Positions 1-7,364 of a stretch of 14,354 nucleotides of DNA are shown here, piece by piece. The notes under the pieces were generated by a model that did not search any database, was not told the origin of the DNA, and saw only the letters and a list, made by a program, of their open reading frames with translations. How positions within the stretch are numbered: the first letter of the stretch is position 1; each line of letters starts with the position of its first letter. Made by a program: the position numbers and the translations under genes. This DNA is from SHNJ01 sp964458615 (GTDB taxonomy: Bacteria; Pseudomonadota; Alphaproteobacteria; SHNJ01), in NCBI GenBank assembly GCA_964458615.1, contig CAYWJR010000039.1, positions 1 to 14,354 of the forward strand, written 5' to 3'.

Positions 1-306
1 GGCGTTAACATCACATTCTTTCCGATGCATTTTGCGGGATTGAACGGCATGCCGCGCCGTATTCCGGATTATCCGGATGCGTTCGCATACTGGAATTATA
101 TTTCGTCGATGGGATCTTATATCTCGTTCGGCGGCGCGATTTTGTTCGTCGTGATCGTATTTCACACATTGTTTTTCGGCAAACGCGTCGGCGCCAATTA
201 CTGGGGCGAGGGCGCAACGACATTGGAATGGACCGTGTCATCGCCGCCGCCGTTCCACACCTATGATGAATTGCCGGTGATCGGCCAAAATTCAGGGGCG
301 CATTAG
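1..306 (+). CDS. ctaD: Cytochrome c oxidase subunit I, C-terminal fragment (partial at 5' end)
   Basis: This is the last 101 codons of the catalytic subunit of the aa3-type oxidase, which reduces O2 at the heme a3-CuB site in the inner membrane. The frame is open from base 1 and ends at TAG 304-306. The first residues read GVNITFFPMHFAGLNGMPRR followed by IPDYPDAF, the well-known stretch before the last transmembrane helix of subunit I. One hydrophobic helix follows (YISFGGAILFVVIVFHTLFF). The polar tail with WGEGATTLEW and SPPPFHTYDELP is the usual C-terminus of bacterial and mitochondrial COX1. The heme and copper ligands lie upstream, outside the window. The gene is followed after 8 nt by ctaB, so it is the upstream member of the oxidase operon. 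The ATG at 25 is internal, not a start. The identification is secure. Confidence 0.97.
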   Translation, partial: GVNITFFPMHFAGLNGMPRRIPDYPDAFAYWNYISSMGSYISFGGAILFVVIVFHTLFFGKRVGANYWGEGATTLEWTVSSPPPFHTYDELPVIGQNSGAH

Positions 307-314
307 GCACATAA

Positions 315-1211
315 ATGACGACCGCAGCCGCCAATTATTTTGCCGATTCCAGCGACGCTGGCGATTATATCGCGCTGTTAAAACCGCGCGTTATGTCCCT
401 TGTGGTGTTTATCGGATTCGCCGGAATGATTGCGGCGCCAGTTGCGATTCACCCGGTTTTGGCGCTTACGACCGCGCTGTGCATCGCGGTTGGCGCGGGC
501 GCTGCCGGGTGCATCAATATGTGGTATGAACGCGACATCGATGCGTTGATGACACGCACCAAAAACCGCCCCATACCTGCTGGCCGGATTGAACCCGATG
601 CCGCGCTTGGGTTTGGCGTTACGTTGGCGGCGATGGCGGTTGTGATTCAAGGGCTGGCGGTAAATATATTGTCGGCCACTGTTTTGGCGGTATCGATTTT
701 GTTTTACGTGTTCGTTTACACGGTTTGGTTGAAACGCCGCACGCCGCAAAATATCGTCATCGGCGGCGCGGCCGGCGCGTTCCCGCCGATTATCGGCTGG
801 GCTGCCGCGACTGGCACAATCGACCCTGCGCCGATTGCGATGTTTTTATTGGTGTTTTTGTGGACGCCGCCGCATTTTTGGGCGCTGGCTTTGTATAAAT
901 CGGACGATTATGCCCGCGCCGGAATCCCAATGTTGCCGGTCGTCGCAGGACGGCGAAAAACATTGAATCAAATTTTATGGTACAGCCTGACATTGCCGCC
1001 GGTTGCGGTATTGCCGTGGTATTTCGGCGCGGCCGGTTTGTTGTACGCCGTGGTTTCCACCGCGTTGTCGGTATTGTTCGTTGTATGCGCCGTTCAATTG
1101 TGGCGCAGCCAGGACGATATATTGGAACGCCGCGCGCGCCAATTGTTCGGTTATTCGATTTTGTATTTGTTTTTAATTTTTACGGTTTTGATGGTGGATT
1201 CGGCGATATGA
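315..1211 (+). CDS. ctaB: Protoheme IX farnesyltransferase (heme O synthase)
   Basis: The 298-aa product is a polytopic UbiA-superfamily prenyltransferase. It adds a farnesyl group to the 2-vinyl of protoheme to make heme O, the precursor of the heme A used by the aa3 oxidase. The first Asp-rich motif is visible at residues 68-83 (NMWYERDID..M.RT, then KNRPIPAG). The second conserved region, KSDDYARAGIPMLPVV, begins at residue 195. The hydrophobic segments fit the family's multi-helix fold, and the length is normal. It starts 8 nt after ctaD, and its stop overlaps the next start in an ATGA (1208-1211). Heme A synthase (ctaA) is not in the window. The protein is also called CyoE or Cox10; the neighbourhood of caa3/aa3 genes favours the ctaB name. 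Confidence 0.96.
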   Translation: MTTAAANYFADSSDAGDYIALLKPRVMSLVVFIGFAGMIAAPVAIHPVLALTTALCIAVGAGAAGCINMWYERDIDALMTRTKNRPIPAGRIEPDAALGFGVTLAAMAVVIQGLAVNILSATVLAVSILFYVFVYTVWLKRRTPQNIVIGGAAGAFPPIIGWAAATGTIDPAPIAMFLLVFLWTPPHFWALALYKSDDYARAGIPMLPVVAGRRKTLNQILWYSLTLPPVAVLPWYFGAAGLLYAVVSTALSVLFVVCAVQLWRSQDDILERRARQLFGYSILYLFLIFTVLMVDSAI

Positions 1212-1312
1212 ACCCTAACACCAAAAAGAAAAATTTATATCTGTTGATCGCGTTGGCGTGTTTTGCGGCGTTGATGTACGGCATCACGGTTGCGAAAATG
1301 GGCATGCAATGA
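1208..1312 (+). CDS. coxF: CoxF-like small membrane protein of the oxidase operon (34 aa)
   Basis: This very short gene is easy to miss. The product has 34 residues: a Lys-rich start (MNPNTKKKN) followed by one predicted helix (LYLLIALACFAALMYGITVA) and a short tail KMGMQ. Alphaproteobacterial oxidase operons usually carry a small single-helix protein (CoxF) at this exact place between ctaB and ctaG. Its helix ends in a phrase like FYxxTxxK, which YGITVAK resembles. Both junctions are ATGA overlaps (1208-1211 with ctaB, 1309-1312 with ctaG), strong evidence that it is translated. Its function is not established; a role in oxidase assembly is inferred from position alone. It is shorter than the CoxF proteins I know of, with nearly all of the cytoplasmic N-terminal part missing. 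Confidence 0.8.
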   Translation: MNPNTKKKNLYLLIALACFAALMYGITVAKMGMQ

Positions 1313-1875
1313 TGCGCAAAAACACCAAAACCATGTTGTATTTGGTTGCGATTCTGGCGGTTATGACCGGGCTTAGTTTCGCATCGGTTCCGTTATACCG
1401 CCTGTTTTGCCAAATGACCGGATTCGACGGCACGACGATGTTCGCAACCAAGGCGCCGGAAAAAACCATCGGCCGGGTTATCAATGTGCGGTTCAACACC
1501 GATATAGATCCCAATTTGGATTGGTCTTTTCAACCGTCTAAACGCGCGGTCGACGTTAAAATCGGCGAAGTCGCCACCATGTCGTTTCATGTCAAAAACA
1601 ACGGCACGGAAACAATTGTCGGCACATCGACTTATAATGTGACTCCGGAAAAAGTTGGCGCGTATTTCAATAAACTGCAATGTTTTTGTTTTACCCGTCA
1701 TGTGTTGAAACCAGGTCAGACGGCGGAATTTCCGGTGCAGTTTTTTATCGACCCGGCCATAGCCGAGGATCATAAATTGGACGATATAAACGCGGTGACT
1801 TTGTCATACACATTTTTCAAGGCGCCCGATCAGAATTTAATTTCACAAGAAACCAGCTCTAAATCCTATCAGTAG
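1309..1875 (+). CDS. ctaG: Cytochrome c oxidase assembly protein CtaG/Cox11
   Basis: The 188-aa product is the copper chaperone that delivers copper to the CuB centre of subunit I. It is anchored by one N-terminal helix (about residues 9-29), with a periplasmic immunoglobulin-like domain after it. The copper-binding CFCF motif is at residues 125-128 (NKLQCFCF), and the third conserved cysteine is C34, in the juxtamembrane phrase PLYRLFCQMTGFDGTT. The ending LSYTFFK is also typical. The start is ATG 1309 in the ATGA overlap with the small gene upstream; ATG 1312, one codon later, is an equally good alternative. A longer in-frame upstream extension to 1258 would overlap coxF and encodes unrelated residues, so I rejected it. 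Length is normal for the family. Confidence 0.96.
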   Translation: MMRKNTKTMLYLVAILAVMTGLSFASVPLYRLFCQMTGFDGTTMFATKAPEKTIGRVINVRFNTDIDPNLDWSFQPSKRAVDVKIGEVATMSFHVKNNGTETIVGTSTYNVTPEKVGAYFNKLQCFCFTRHVLKPGQTAEFPVQFFIDPAIAEDHKLDDINAVTLSYTFFKAPDQNLISQETSSKSYQ

Positions 1876-1890
1876 TACAAAGAGGTTATC

Positions 1891-2700
1891 ATGGCACAGC
1901 AAAAACACAGTTTTCATTTGGTCGATCCCAGCGCCTGGCCGATTTTGGCGGCTTTTTCCGCCGGCATCATGGCTTTTGGCGCGGTGTTGTACATGCATCC
2001 GGACATTAAATTTTTCAATATCAGCTGGGGATTAAAAGGCGTTTTGGCCGGATTCGCGCTGGTTTGCTTTTTTGCCTATCGCTGGTGGCGCGACGTTGTG
2101 CGCGAGGCGGAATTCGGCGGGCATCACACGCCGATCGTGCAATTGCATCACCGTTACGGCATGATTTTGTTTATCGCATCCGAAGTCATGTTTTTCGCGG
2201 CGTTTTTCTGGGCGTTTTTCGACGCGTCTTTGTACCCAAAAGAAGCCACCGGCGGCGTTTGGCCGCCAAAAGGCATCGTAACGTTCGATGCGTTTCATTT
2301 GCCGCTATTCAACACATTGATCTTGTTGTTGTCCGGAACCACCGTGACCTGGGCGCATCATTCGCTGCTCGAAGGCAACCGCAAGGGTTTGATCCAGGGA
2401 TTGATCTGCACCGTTTTGCTGGGCGCTTTGTTTACATGCGTTCAGGCGTATGAATATCATCATGCCGCGTTCGCATTCAAAGACGGCATTTATCCCAGCA
2501 CGTTTTTCATGGCGACCGGATTTCATGGATTCCACGTTTTGGTCGGAACTACATTTTTGCTGGTTTGCCTGATCCGGTCGATCAAGGGTCATTTCACGCC
2601 GGAACATCATTTCGGTCTAGAAGCCGCCGCGTGGTATTGGCATTTCGTCGACGTTGTATGGCTGTTTTTGTTCGCGTGCGTCTATTGGTGGGGCGCCTAA
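1891..2700 (+). CDS. ctaE: Cytochrome c oxidase subunit III
   Basis: The 269-aa product is the seven-helix subunit III of the aa3 oxidase, which binds lipid and stabilises the catalytic subunit I. Family signatures are HHTPIVQLHHRYGMILFIAS, then EVMFFAAFFWAFFDASL with the conserved helix-III glutamate, GTTVTWAHHSL, FFMATGFHGFHVLVGT, and the C-terminal AAAWYWHFVDVVWLFLF. Length and motif order are those of a complete subunit III. A Shine-Dalgarno-like AAAGAGG at 1879-1885 sits 5 nt before the ATG. The gene lies 15 nt after ctaG and is followed by a short stem-loop before the DUF983 gene. It is also called coxC. Confidence 0.97.
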   Translation: MAQQKHSFHLVDPSAWPILAAFSAGIMAFGAVLYMHPDIKFFNISWGLKGVLAGFALVCFFAYRWWRDVVREAEFGGHHTPIVQLHHRYGMILFIASEVMFFAAFFWAFFDASLYPKEATGGVWPPKGIVTFDAFHLPLFNTLILLLSGTTVTWAHHSLLEGNRKGLIQGLICTVLLGALFTCVQAYEYHHAAFAFKDGIYPSTFFMATGFHGFHVLVGTTFLLVCLIRSIKGHFTPEHHFGLEAAAWYWHFVDVVWLFLFACVYWWGA

Positions 2701-2709
2701 TAAAAAAGG

Positions 2710-2725
2710 CGCCGCCGGTGCGGCG
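2710..2725 (+). other. Short perfect stem-loop between ctaE and the DUF983 gene
   Basis: CGCCGC (2710-2715) and GCGGCG (2720-2725) form a perfect 6-bp GC stem around a CGGT loop, with a possible extra G-U pair at 2709/2726. It is followed by TAGGGTTTAAAA, not by a run of T, so it is not a convincing intrinsic terminator. It could be a partial terminator or an mRNA-processing or stability element after the structural subunit genes. The AGGG at 2727-2730, just past the stem, is the likely ribosome site of the next gene. Confidence 0.4.
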
Positions 2726-2737
2726 TAGGGTTTAAAA

Positions 2738-3106
2738 ATGGCCGAATACGTTGCGCCGTCGCCGATTTATTGCGGTTTGCGGCAATGTTGCCCGAAATGC
2801 GGCGGCGACAATATTTTTTCGTCGTTCCTAAAGGTAAAATCGCGTTGCGGCGCGTGCGGGCTGAATCTTGCCGAACAAGACAGCGGCGATGGCCCCGCCA
2901 CGTTCGGGATTTTCATTTTGGGATTTGTGGTCGCGCCATTAACATTATGGGTTGAATTCGCTTTTTCCCCGCCGCCGGCGTTGCATTTTATTTTGTGGCC
3001 GGTTGTTTTGGCATTGTCGGGATACTGGCTGTTGCCCCGGATCAAGGCGATGATGATCGCGCTGGAATATAAAAATAAAATCCTGGCCGGCGGACATGCC
3101 GAATAG
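2738..3106 (+). CDS. DUF983 family zinc-ribbon membrane protein
   Basis: The 122-aa product begins with a zinc ribbon: cysteines at 18, 21, 37 and 40 (CPKCGG...CGACGL). Two predicted membrane helices follow at about residues 55-74 and 82-100. This is the DUF983 architecture, and members are regularly found between ctaE and surf1 in alphaproteobacterial oxidase operons. The biochemical function is unknown. The position and the metal-binding head suggest help with oxidase biogenesis, but that is inference. AGGG at 2727-2730 is 7 nt before the ATG. Its end overlaps the surf1 start by 11 nt (3096-3106), which favours translational coupling. Length is usual for the family. Confidence 0.88.
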   Translation: MAEYVAPSPIYCGLRQCCPKCGGDNIFSSFLKVKSRCGACGLNLAEQDSGDGPATFGIFILGFVVAPLTLWVEFAFSPPPALHFILWPVVLALSGYWLLPRIKAMMIALEYKNKILAGGHAE

Positions 3107-3833
3107 CAATTTAAAAAAAACGGCATATGGATTTTATATATTGTCCGCGGTGGCGGCGATGGTTTTTATCGCGCTTGGGTTCTGGCAATTGCAACGTTTG
3201 CATGAAAAAGAATCCATGCTGGCGGCGTTGAAAAATTTCAACCCCTCGCTTGCGGATATGTCCGGCCAGTTGGTCGGGCAATCGGTCGATCAATATAAAA
3301 TATTTTCATTCACTGTGCGGCGCGGATTGTTGGATCAAACAAAACCGGTATTCCGCCCCGGCGCGGTCAATCCATATGCGTCGCCGAATATATCGGATCG
3401 CATGGGGTATAATTTGTACATGCCGCTGGTGGACGGCGATCAGGCGATTTTGGTCGATTTCGGTTGGATCGATCAAGGAATGCGCGATTTGATCGAATCC
3501 AACGCCCGGCAAAAAAAGGTGCAAAAAATACCGGTCACCATATCGGGCTGGGTTATGCGGCCTGCGGGTAAAAAAACCTTTACGCCCGACAACGATCCCT
3601 TGCTAAATGCCTGGTATTGGCAGGATTTTTCCGCCCTTGGCCAATATAGCGGATACCAATATTTACCTTTTGTCCTATATAATACAATAAACTGGCATGG
3701 CGGCAACCGCCCGCCAGTATGGGACAATATACCGAACAACCATCGCCAGTACGTTTGGACGTGGTTTTGCCTGGCGGCGGTGCAGGTGGTGGCGAACATG
3801 TTTTATTGGAAAAAAGAAAGAAACGCTGTATGA
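3096..3833 (+). CDS. surf1: SURF1 family cytochrome c oxidase assembly protein
   Basis: The 245-aa product has the two-helix SURF1 layout. The N-terminal helix (about 8-28) ends in FIALGFWQLQRLHEKESML, matching the family's GxWQxxRxxxK signature. A long periplasmic loop follows, with MGYNLYMPLVDG and ILVDFGWIDQG, and then a C-terminal helix (about 219-238) preceded by NNHRQYVWTWFCLAA. SURF1 (Shy1 in yeast) assists heme A insertion into subunit I of aa3 oxidases. The start overlaps the DUF983 stop, and its own stop overlaps the next ATG as ATGA (3830-3833). The loop contains a stretch rich in Lys (KKVQKIP, GKKTFTP) that looks unremarkable. Confidence 0.93.
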   Translation: MPNSNLKKTAYGFYILSAVAAMVFIALGFWQLQRLHEKESMLAALKNFNPSLADMSGQLVGQSVDQYKIFSFTVRRGLLDQTKPVFRPGAVNPYASPNISDRMGYNLYMPLVDGDQAILVDFGWIDQGMRDLIESNARQKKVQKIPVTISGWVMRPAGKKTFTPDNDPLLNAWYWQDFSALGQYSGYQYLPFVLYNTINWHGGNRPPVWDNIPNNHRQYVWTWFCLAAVQVVANMFYWKKERNAV

Positions 3834-5326
3834 ACCAAGCCTATAAAAAACTGGAATCGGGTTTTGCAAAAATCAGCGCGCTTGAAGAAGTGAACGCCAT
3901 TTTGGGGTGGGACATGCAAACCATGATGCCATCCGGCAGCGGCGATGGCCGCGCCGAACACATGGCCGCGATTCAGGGAATTGTACAGGATTTCATTCAG
4001 GATGAATCGTTGGCGCGGGATTTGCGCGCCGCGATGAATGACGGCGGATTGGATGCGTGGCAACAAGCCAACGCCCGCGAAATGCACCGCGTTTGGGTTC
4101 ATGCCAGCGCGGTTCCAAAAGATTTGCAGCAAGCGATCGTCCGCGCGCGGTTGCAATCCGAAATGGTTTGGCGCGATGCCCGGCCAAAAAACGATTTCGC
4201 CGCGCTGTTGCCGCCGTTGCAAGAATTGCTGCGCTTAACGCGCGAATTGGCGCAAATCAAATCGGGTATTTTGAAATGCACGCCATATGAATCGTTGTTG
4301 GATGAATATGAACCCGGATTGCGGGTTGCGGATTTGGACCGGATATTCGGCGATTTGCTGGAATTTTTGCCGCAATTGATGCATCAGGTCATAGAAAAAC
4401 AAGCCAAAGATAAAATACTTCCGCAACCGCCGGGGCCGTTTTCCATCGATACCCAAAAAGAATTATGCCTGCAATTGATGCGCCAGGCCGGTTTTGATTT
4501 CAATCAAGGCAGGCTGGATGTCAGCGCGCATCCGTTTTGCGGCGGCGTGGTCGACGATATTCGCATTACCACGCGTTACCGCGACAACGATTTTATGCAA
4601 AGTTTGATGAGTTTGATGCACGAAACCGGCCACGCGCTGTATGAATTTGGATTGCCCAAACAATGGCGTTATCAGCCGGTCGGCAAGGCGCGCGGCATGG
4701 CCATGCACGAAAGCCAGTCTTTATTGATCGAAATGCAAGCCAGCCGCAGTTTCGAATTTACCGAATATTTGACCCCGTTGTTGCAACGCGCGTTTCCGCA
4801 ATTTGCGGCGCAATTGACGGCGGCGAATATTTACGCCTGGCAAACCAAGGTCGAACCCAGCCTGATCCGGGTCGAAGCGGACGAAGTGACCTATCCGCTG
4901 CATATTATTTTGCGCTACCGTTTGGAAAAGGCGATGATTTCCGGCGATCTTGAAATAAAGGATCTGCCCGCCGCTTTTAACGATGGCATGAAACAATTGA
5001 TCGGCATTGCCCCGCCGAACGACCGCGACGGATGCATGCAAGACGTGCATTGGCCGTCCGGCGCGTTCGGATATTTTCCCACATACACGATGGGCGCGAT
5101 GATTGCGGCGCAATTATTCGCATCCGCGCGCGCGGCCAACTCCGGATTGATGGACGATTTGCGCGGCGGCGATTTTTCGCGCCTGGTTTCTTGGCTGCGC
5201 GACAATGTTCACGCCAAAGCAAGTCTTTTGCCGATGGGCGATTTGATCCGCCAGGCGACGGGGCAGGAATTGAACGCCGGTATATTCAAAGATCATTTGC
5301 GCCGCCGTTATTTGGAGAATGCATGA
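3830..5326 (+). CDS. M32 family metallocarboxypeptidase (carboxypeptidase Taq-like)
   Basis: The 498-aa product carries the full set of M32 motifs in order: HPF (SAHPFCGG), DIRITT, the zinc-binding HEXXH as HETGH at residues 264-268, HESQS, IRVEADEVTYPLH, and GCMQDVHW followed by GAFGYFPTYTMG. M32 enzymes are cytoplasmic, mostly helical zinc carboxypeptidases that remove C-terminal residues from peptides. No signal peptide is visible. The start is ATG 3830, in an ATGA overlap with surf1; an upstream extension to 3719 in this frame would lie inside surf1 and is not believable. It is coupled to the M16 gene downstream by another ATGA. Length is normal for the family. In many alphaproteobacteria I recall thrC, not this gene, between surf1 and the M16 gene. 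A role in peptide recycling is inferred. Confidence 0.95.
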   Translation: MNQAYKKLESGFAKISALEEVNAILGWDMQTMMPSGSGDGRAEHMAAIQGIVQDFIQDESLARDLRAAMNDGGLDAWQQANAREMHRVWVHASAVPKDLQQAIVRARLQSEMVWRDARPKNDFAALLPPLQELLRLTRELAQIKSGILKCTPYESLLDEYEPGLRVADLDRIFGDLLEFLPQLMHQVIEKQAKDKILPQPPGPFSIDTQKELCLQLMRQAGFDFNQGRLDVSAHPFCGGVVDDIRITTRYRDNDFMQSLMSLMHETGHALYEFGLPKQWRYQPVGKARGMAMHESQSLLIEMQASRSFEFTEYLTPLLQRAFPQFAAQLTAANIYAWQTKVEPSLIRVEADEVTYPLHIILRYRLEKAMISGDLEIKDLPAAFNDGMKQLIGIAPPNDRDGCMQDVHWPSGAFGYFPTYTMGAMIAAQLFASARAANSGLMDDLRGGDFSRLVSWLRDNVHAKASLLPMGDLIRQATGQELNAGIFKDHLRRRYLENA

Positions 5327-6573
5327 GCATACAAGTCACTACATTGCCCAGCGGGTTGCGGGTCGCCAGCGAGTATATGCCCAATATCGAAACCGTCGCG
5401 GTCGGCGTTTGGTTCGATGTGGGCACGCGCAACGAATCGATGGAACAAAACGGCATTGCGCATTTGCTGGAACATATGGTTTTCAAAGGAACCGCGCGCC
5501 GCAGCGCCTTGCAAATATCCGAAGAAATTGAAAATGTCGGCGGCCATACCAACGCGTATACCGCGCGCGATATGACTGCGTATTATGCCCGCGTGATGCA
5601 TCAGGATATGGGGCTTGCGGTCGATTTATTGGCCGATTTGGTGCAAAATTCGACGTTCGACGAAAAAGAATTGGAACGCGAAAAACAAGTCATTATTCAA
5701 GAAATCAATCTAAGCCGGGATACGCCGGACGATATTGTGTTCGATTATATGCAAACCGCCGCGTATGGCGCGCAACCTTTGGGCATGGCGATTTTGGGGC
5801 AGCCGGAAATTATTTCCGCTGTTACCAGCGACGATTTGCGCCGTTATATCCGCCAGCATTATTGCGCCCCGAACACGATATTATCGGTCGCTGGCCGGGT
5901 CGATCACGCGCAGTTGTTGAAATTGGCCGAAGCCAGTTTTTCCGGCCTTTCGGTAAAACGCGATACGGCCGTACCGCAATCTGTGTACAATCCGAATCCG
6001 GTTTTGGTGCCGCGCGATTTGGAACAAAGCCATTTGGCGCTGGCATTGCCCGCGTGCGGCGGACGCGATCCGGATTATTATGCGTTTTCTGTTTATGCCA
6101 CATTGTTGGGCGGCAGTTCGTCTTCGCGCCTATTCCAAGAAGTGCGTGAAAAACGCGGGCTTGCATACACGGTATCGGCATTTTTATCGAACACCGATGA
6201 ATCGGGATTGCTTGGGATTTACACCGGCACCGCGCCGGGCGAGGTGAAACAATTATCCGCCGTTTTGCGCGAACAATTGCTGGATACGGCGCAAAATATC
6301 AATGCCGCCGAATTGGACCGGGCAAAACAACAATTAAAGGCCGGCATGTTGATGGCGTTGGAACAGCCATATTCCCGCGCCGAAAATACCGCGCAGCATT
6401 TATTGACATTCGGGCGCATTCCCGATGTCAATGACATCGTTGCCAAGGTCGATGCGGTTACATCCGCCGATATTTACCGCATTTTGCAAAAAACCTTGGG
6501 CGCAACGCCGGCGATTGCCGGAATCGGTTCAAAAAAATCTTTGGAAATCTGGCAAGAATTTTCGATCGCCTAA
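5323..6573 (+). CDS. M16 family zinc peptidase, processing-peptidase-like
   Basis: The 416-aa product is an M16B-type zinc peptidase. The inverted zinc motif HXXEH is HLLEH at residues 47-51, with the third ligand predicted as E127 (EREKQVIIQEI), 76 residues after H51 as in mitochondrial processing peptidase beta. The C-terminal half has the standard GGSSSSRLFQEVREKRGLAY. Bacterial relatives include the alphaproteobacterial homologs of mitochondrial processing peptidase and the Bacillus YmxG/MlpA group. No signal peptide is seen, so a cytoplasmic location is likely. The start is ATG 5323 in an ATGA overlap with the M32 gene; the open frame continues upstream to 5032, but only inside the M32 gene. 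All catalytic residues are present, so this is an active-type subunit. Its physiological substrate is unknown. Confidence 0.94.
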   Translation: MSIQVTTLPSGLRVASEYMPNIETVAVGVWFDVGTRNESMEQNGIAHLLEHMVFKGTARRSALQISEEIENVGGHTNAYTARDMTAYYARVMHQDMGLAVDLLADLVQNSTFDEKELEREKQVIIQEINLSRDTPDDIVFDYMQTAAYGAQPLGMAILGQPEIISAVTSDDLRRYIRQHYCAPNTILSVAGRVDHAQLLKLAEASFSGLSVKRDTAVPQSVYNPNPVLVPRDLEQSHLALALPACGGRDPDYYAFSVYATLLGGSSSSRLFQEVREKRGLAYTVSAFLSNTDESGLLGIYTGTAPGEVKQLSAVLREQLLDTAQNINAAELDRAKQQLKAGMLMALEQPYSRAENTAQHLLTFGRIPDVNDIVAKVDAVTSADIYRILQKTLGATPAIAGIGSKKSLEIWQEFSIA

Positions 6574-6578
6574 ACCGG

Positions 6579-6638
6579 CATTTATCCGGAATGAAAAGAC
6601 GGAAAAATTTATGCGTGTCCGACGCTGTCGGATAAATG
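6579..6638. other. Competing inverted repeats at the convergent M16/yqgE junction
   Basis: A 10-bp perfect inverted repeat, CATTTATCCG (6579-6588) and CGGATAAATG (6629-6638), spans the gap between the two convergent stops. Its right arm overlaps a second small hairpin, TCCGAC-GCT-GTCGGA (6618-6632), inside the last codons of yqgE. In the minus direction the small hairpin is followed about 8 nt later by AAATTTTT. Either structure could help end transcription from both sides, but neither is a textbook terminator. Confidence 0.35.
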
Positions 6639-7244
6639 ATGCAGGGATATTCCGATTTTGCTCATGGCGCGGTGCCATTTGGTTTCGACATGTTCGTCGA
6701 ACAACAACGCCGCATCGGGCGGAACGGTCAGCCAGGAATTGCCTTGAATTTCGTTTTCCAATTGTCCCGCGCCCCATCCGGCATATCCCAAAGCCAGCAA
6801 TGAATTTTGCGGCCCGTTGCCTTCGGCGATGCACCGCAAAATATCCACGGTCGCGGTTAATGAAATGCCTTCGGCGACTTTTAACGTGCTTTCTTGGGCG
6901 GTGTCGTCGCTGTGTAAAACGAATCCGCGCCCGGCTTCGATCGGGCCGCCGTAAAATACCGGTTTTTTCGGCTCGACAATATGGCTTGGCAATCCCAATT
7001 GCTGCAACAATTCGGGATAGGAAATGGAATTGCTTTGACGGTTCAATACGACGCCCATGGCGCCGTCGGCGTTATGAACGCATAACATAATGATGGTTTT
7101 TTCAAACCTTGTGTCCGGCATATTTGGCATCGATATTAAAATTTGCCCGGCCAGGTATCTGGGGTCGCTTTTGGGTTTAAAGTCTTTCAAAATGCCGTCT
7201 TTCGTTCTATAGTTTTGGTCACTTAAAATGCGGATATACGCCAA
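6609..7244 (-). CDS. yqgE: YqgE/AlgH family protein (UPF0301)
   Basis: The 211-aa product has the family core: YLAGQILISMPNMPDTRFEK, then GAMGVVLNRQ, VFYGGPIEAGRGFVLHSDD, and LALGYAGWGAGQLENEI with a C-terminal LLFD. The family is cytoplasmic and widespread in proteobacteria. It was first linked to alginate regulation (AlgH), but its molecular function is not settled. The start is uncertain: no ATG precedes the conserved core. The longest frame begins at TTG 7244, with AAGG about 8 nt upstream on the minus strand; TTG 7190 would give a shorter protein of about 193 aa. It is divergent from the DsbD-like gene, an arrangement I recall in other alphaproteobacteria, and convergent with the M16 gene. 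Confidence 0.92.
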   Translation of the reverse strand: MAYIRILSDQNYRTKDGILKDFKPKSDPRYLAGQILISMPNMPDTRFEKTIIMLCVHNADGAMGVVLNRQSNSISYPELLQQLGLPSHIVEPKKPVFYGGPIEAGRGFVLHSDDTAQESTLKVAEGISLTATVDILRCIAEGNGPQNSLLALGYAGWGAGQLENEIQGNSWLTVPPDAALLFDEHVETKWHRAMSKIGISLHHLSDSVGHA

Positions 7245-7364
7245 AATTCCGCCTTATGCTGTTACTATATACTATACATTATTTTAAGCCGATGATGATT
7301 AAGGATTCGTTTGTTTTTTAATAATTTTTCAACGGTTTCTTCGCAATTGCACAGGGGTTCATCC
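7245..7364. promoter_or_regulatory. Divergent AT-rich promoter region between yqgE and the DsbD-like gene
   Basis: Two divergent genes share this 120-nt gap. Its centre (about 7261-7285) is very AT-rich, with overlapping TATACT/TATACA on the plus strand and TATAGT on the minus strand, which could serve as -10 elements. I see no good -35 hexamer at proper spacing for either direction, so the placement is tentative. On the plus strand, AGGGG at 7353-7357 lies 7-8 nt before ATG 7365 and supports that start for the DsbD-like gene. Confidence 0.4.

Noticed and set aside
5032..6573. A longer 513-codon version of the M16 peptidase
   Set aside because: The extra N-terminus lies inside the conserved C-terminal part of the M32 gene and is basic and unlike any M16 N-terminus. 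The ATGA at 5323 gives the standard start.
6425..7090. A 221-codon plus-strand frame over the end of the M16 gene and across yqgE
   Set aside because: It is antisense to the well-conserved yqgE, crosses the M16 stop region in another frame, and its product is an Arg/Pro-rich low-quality sequence with no family features.
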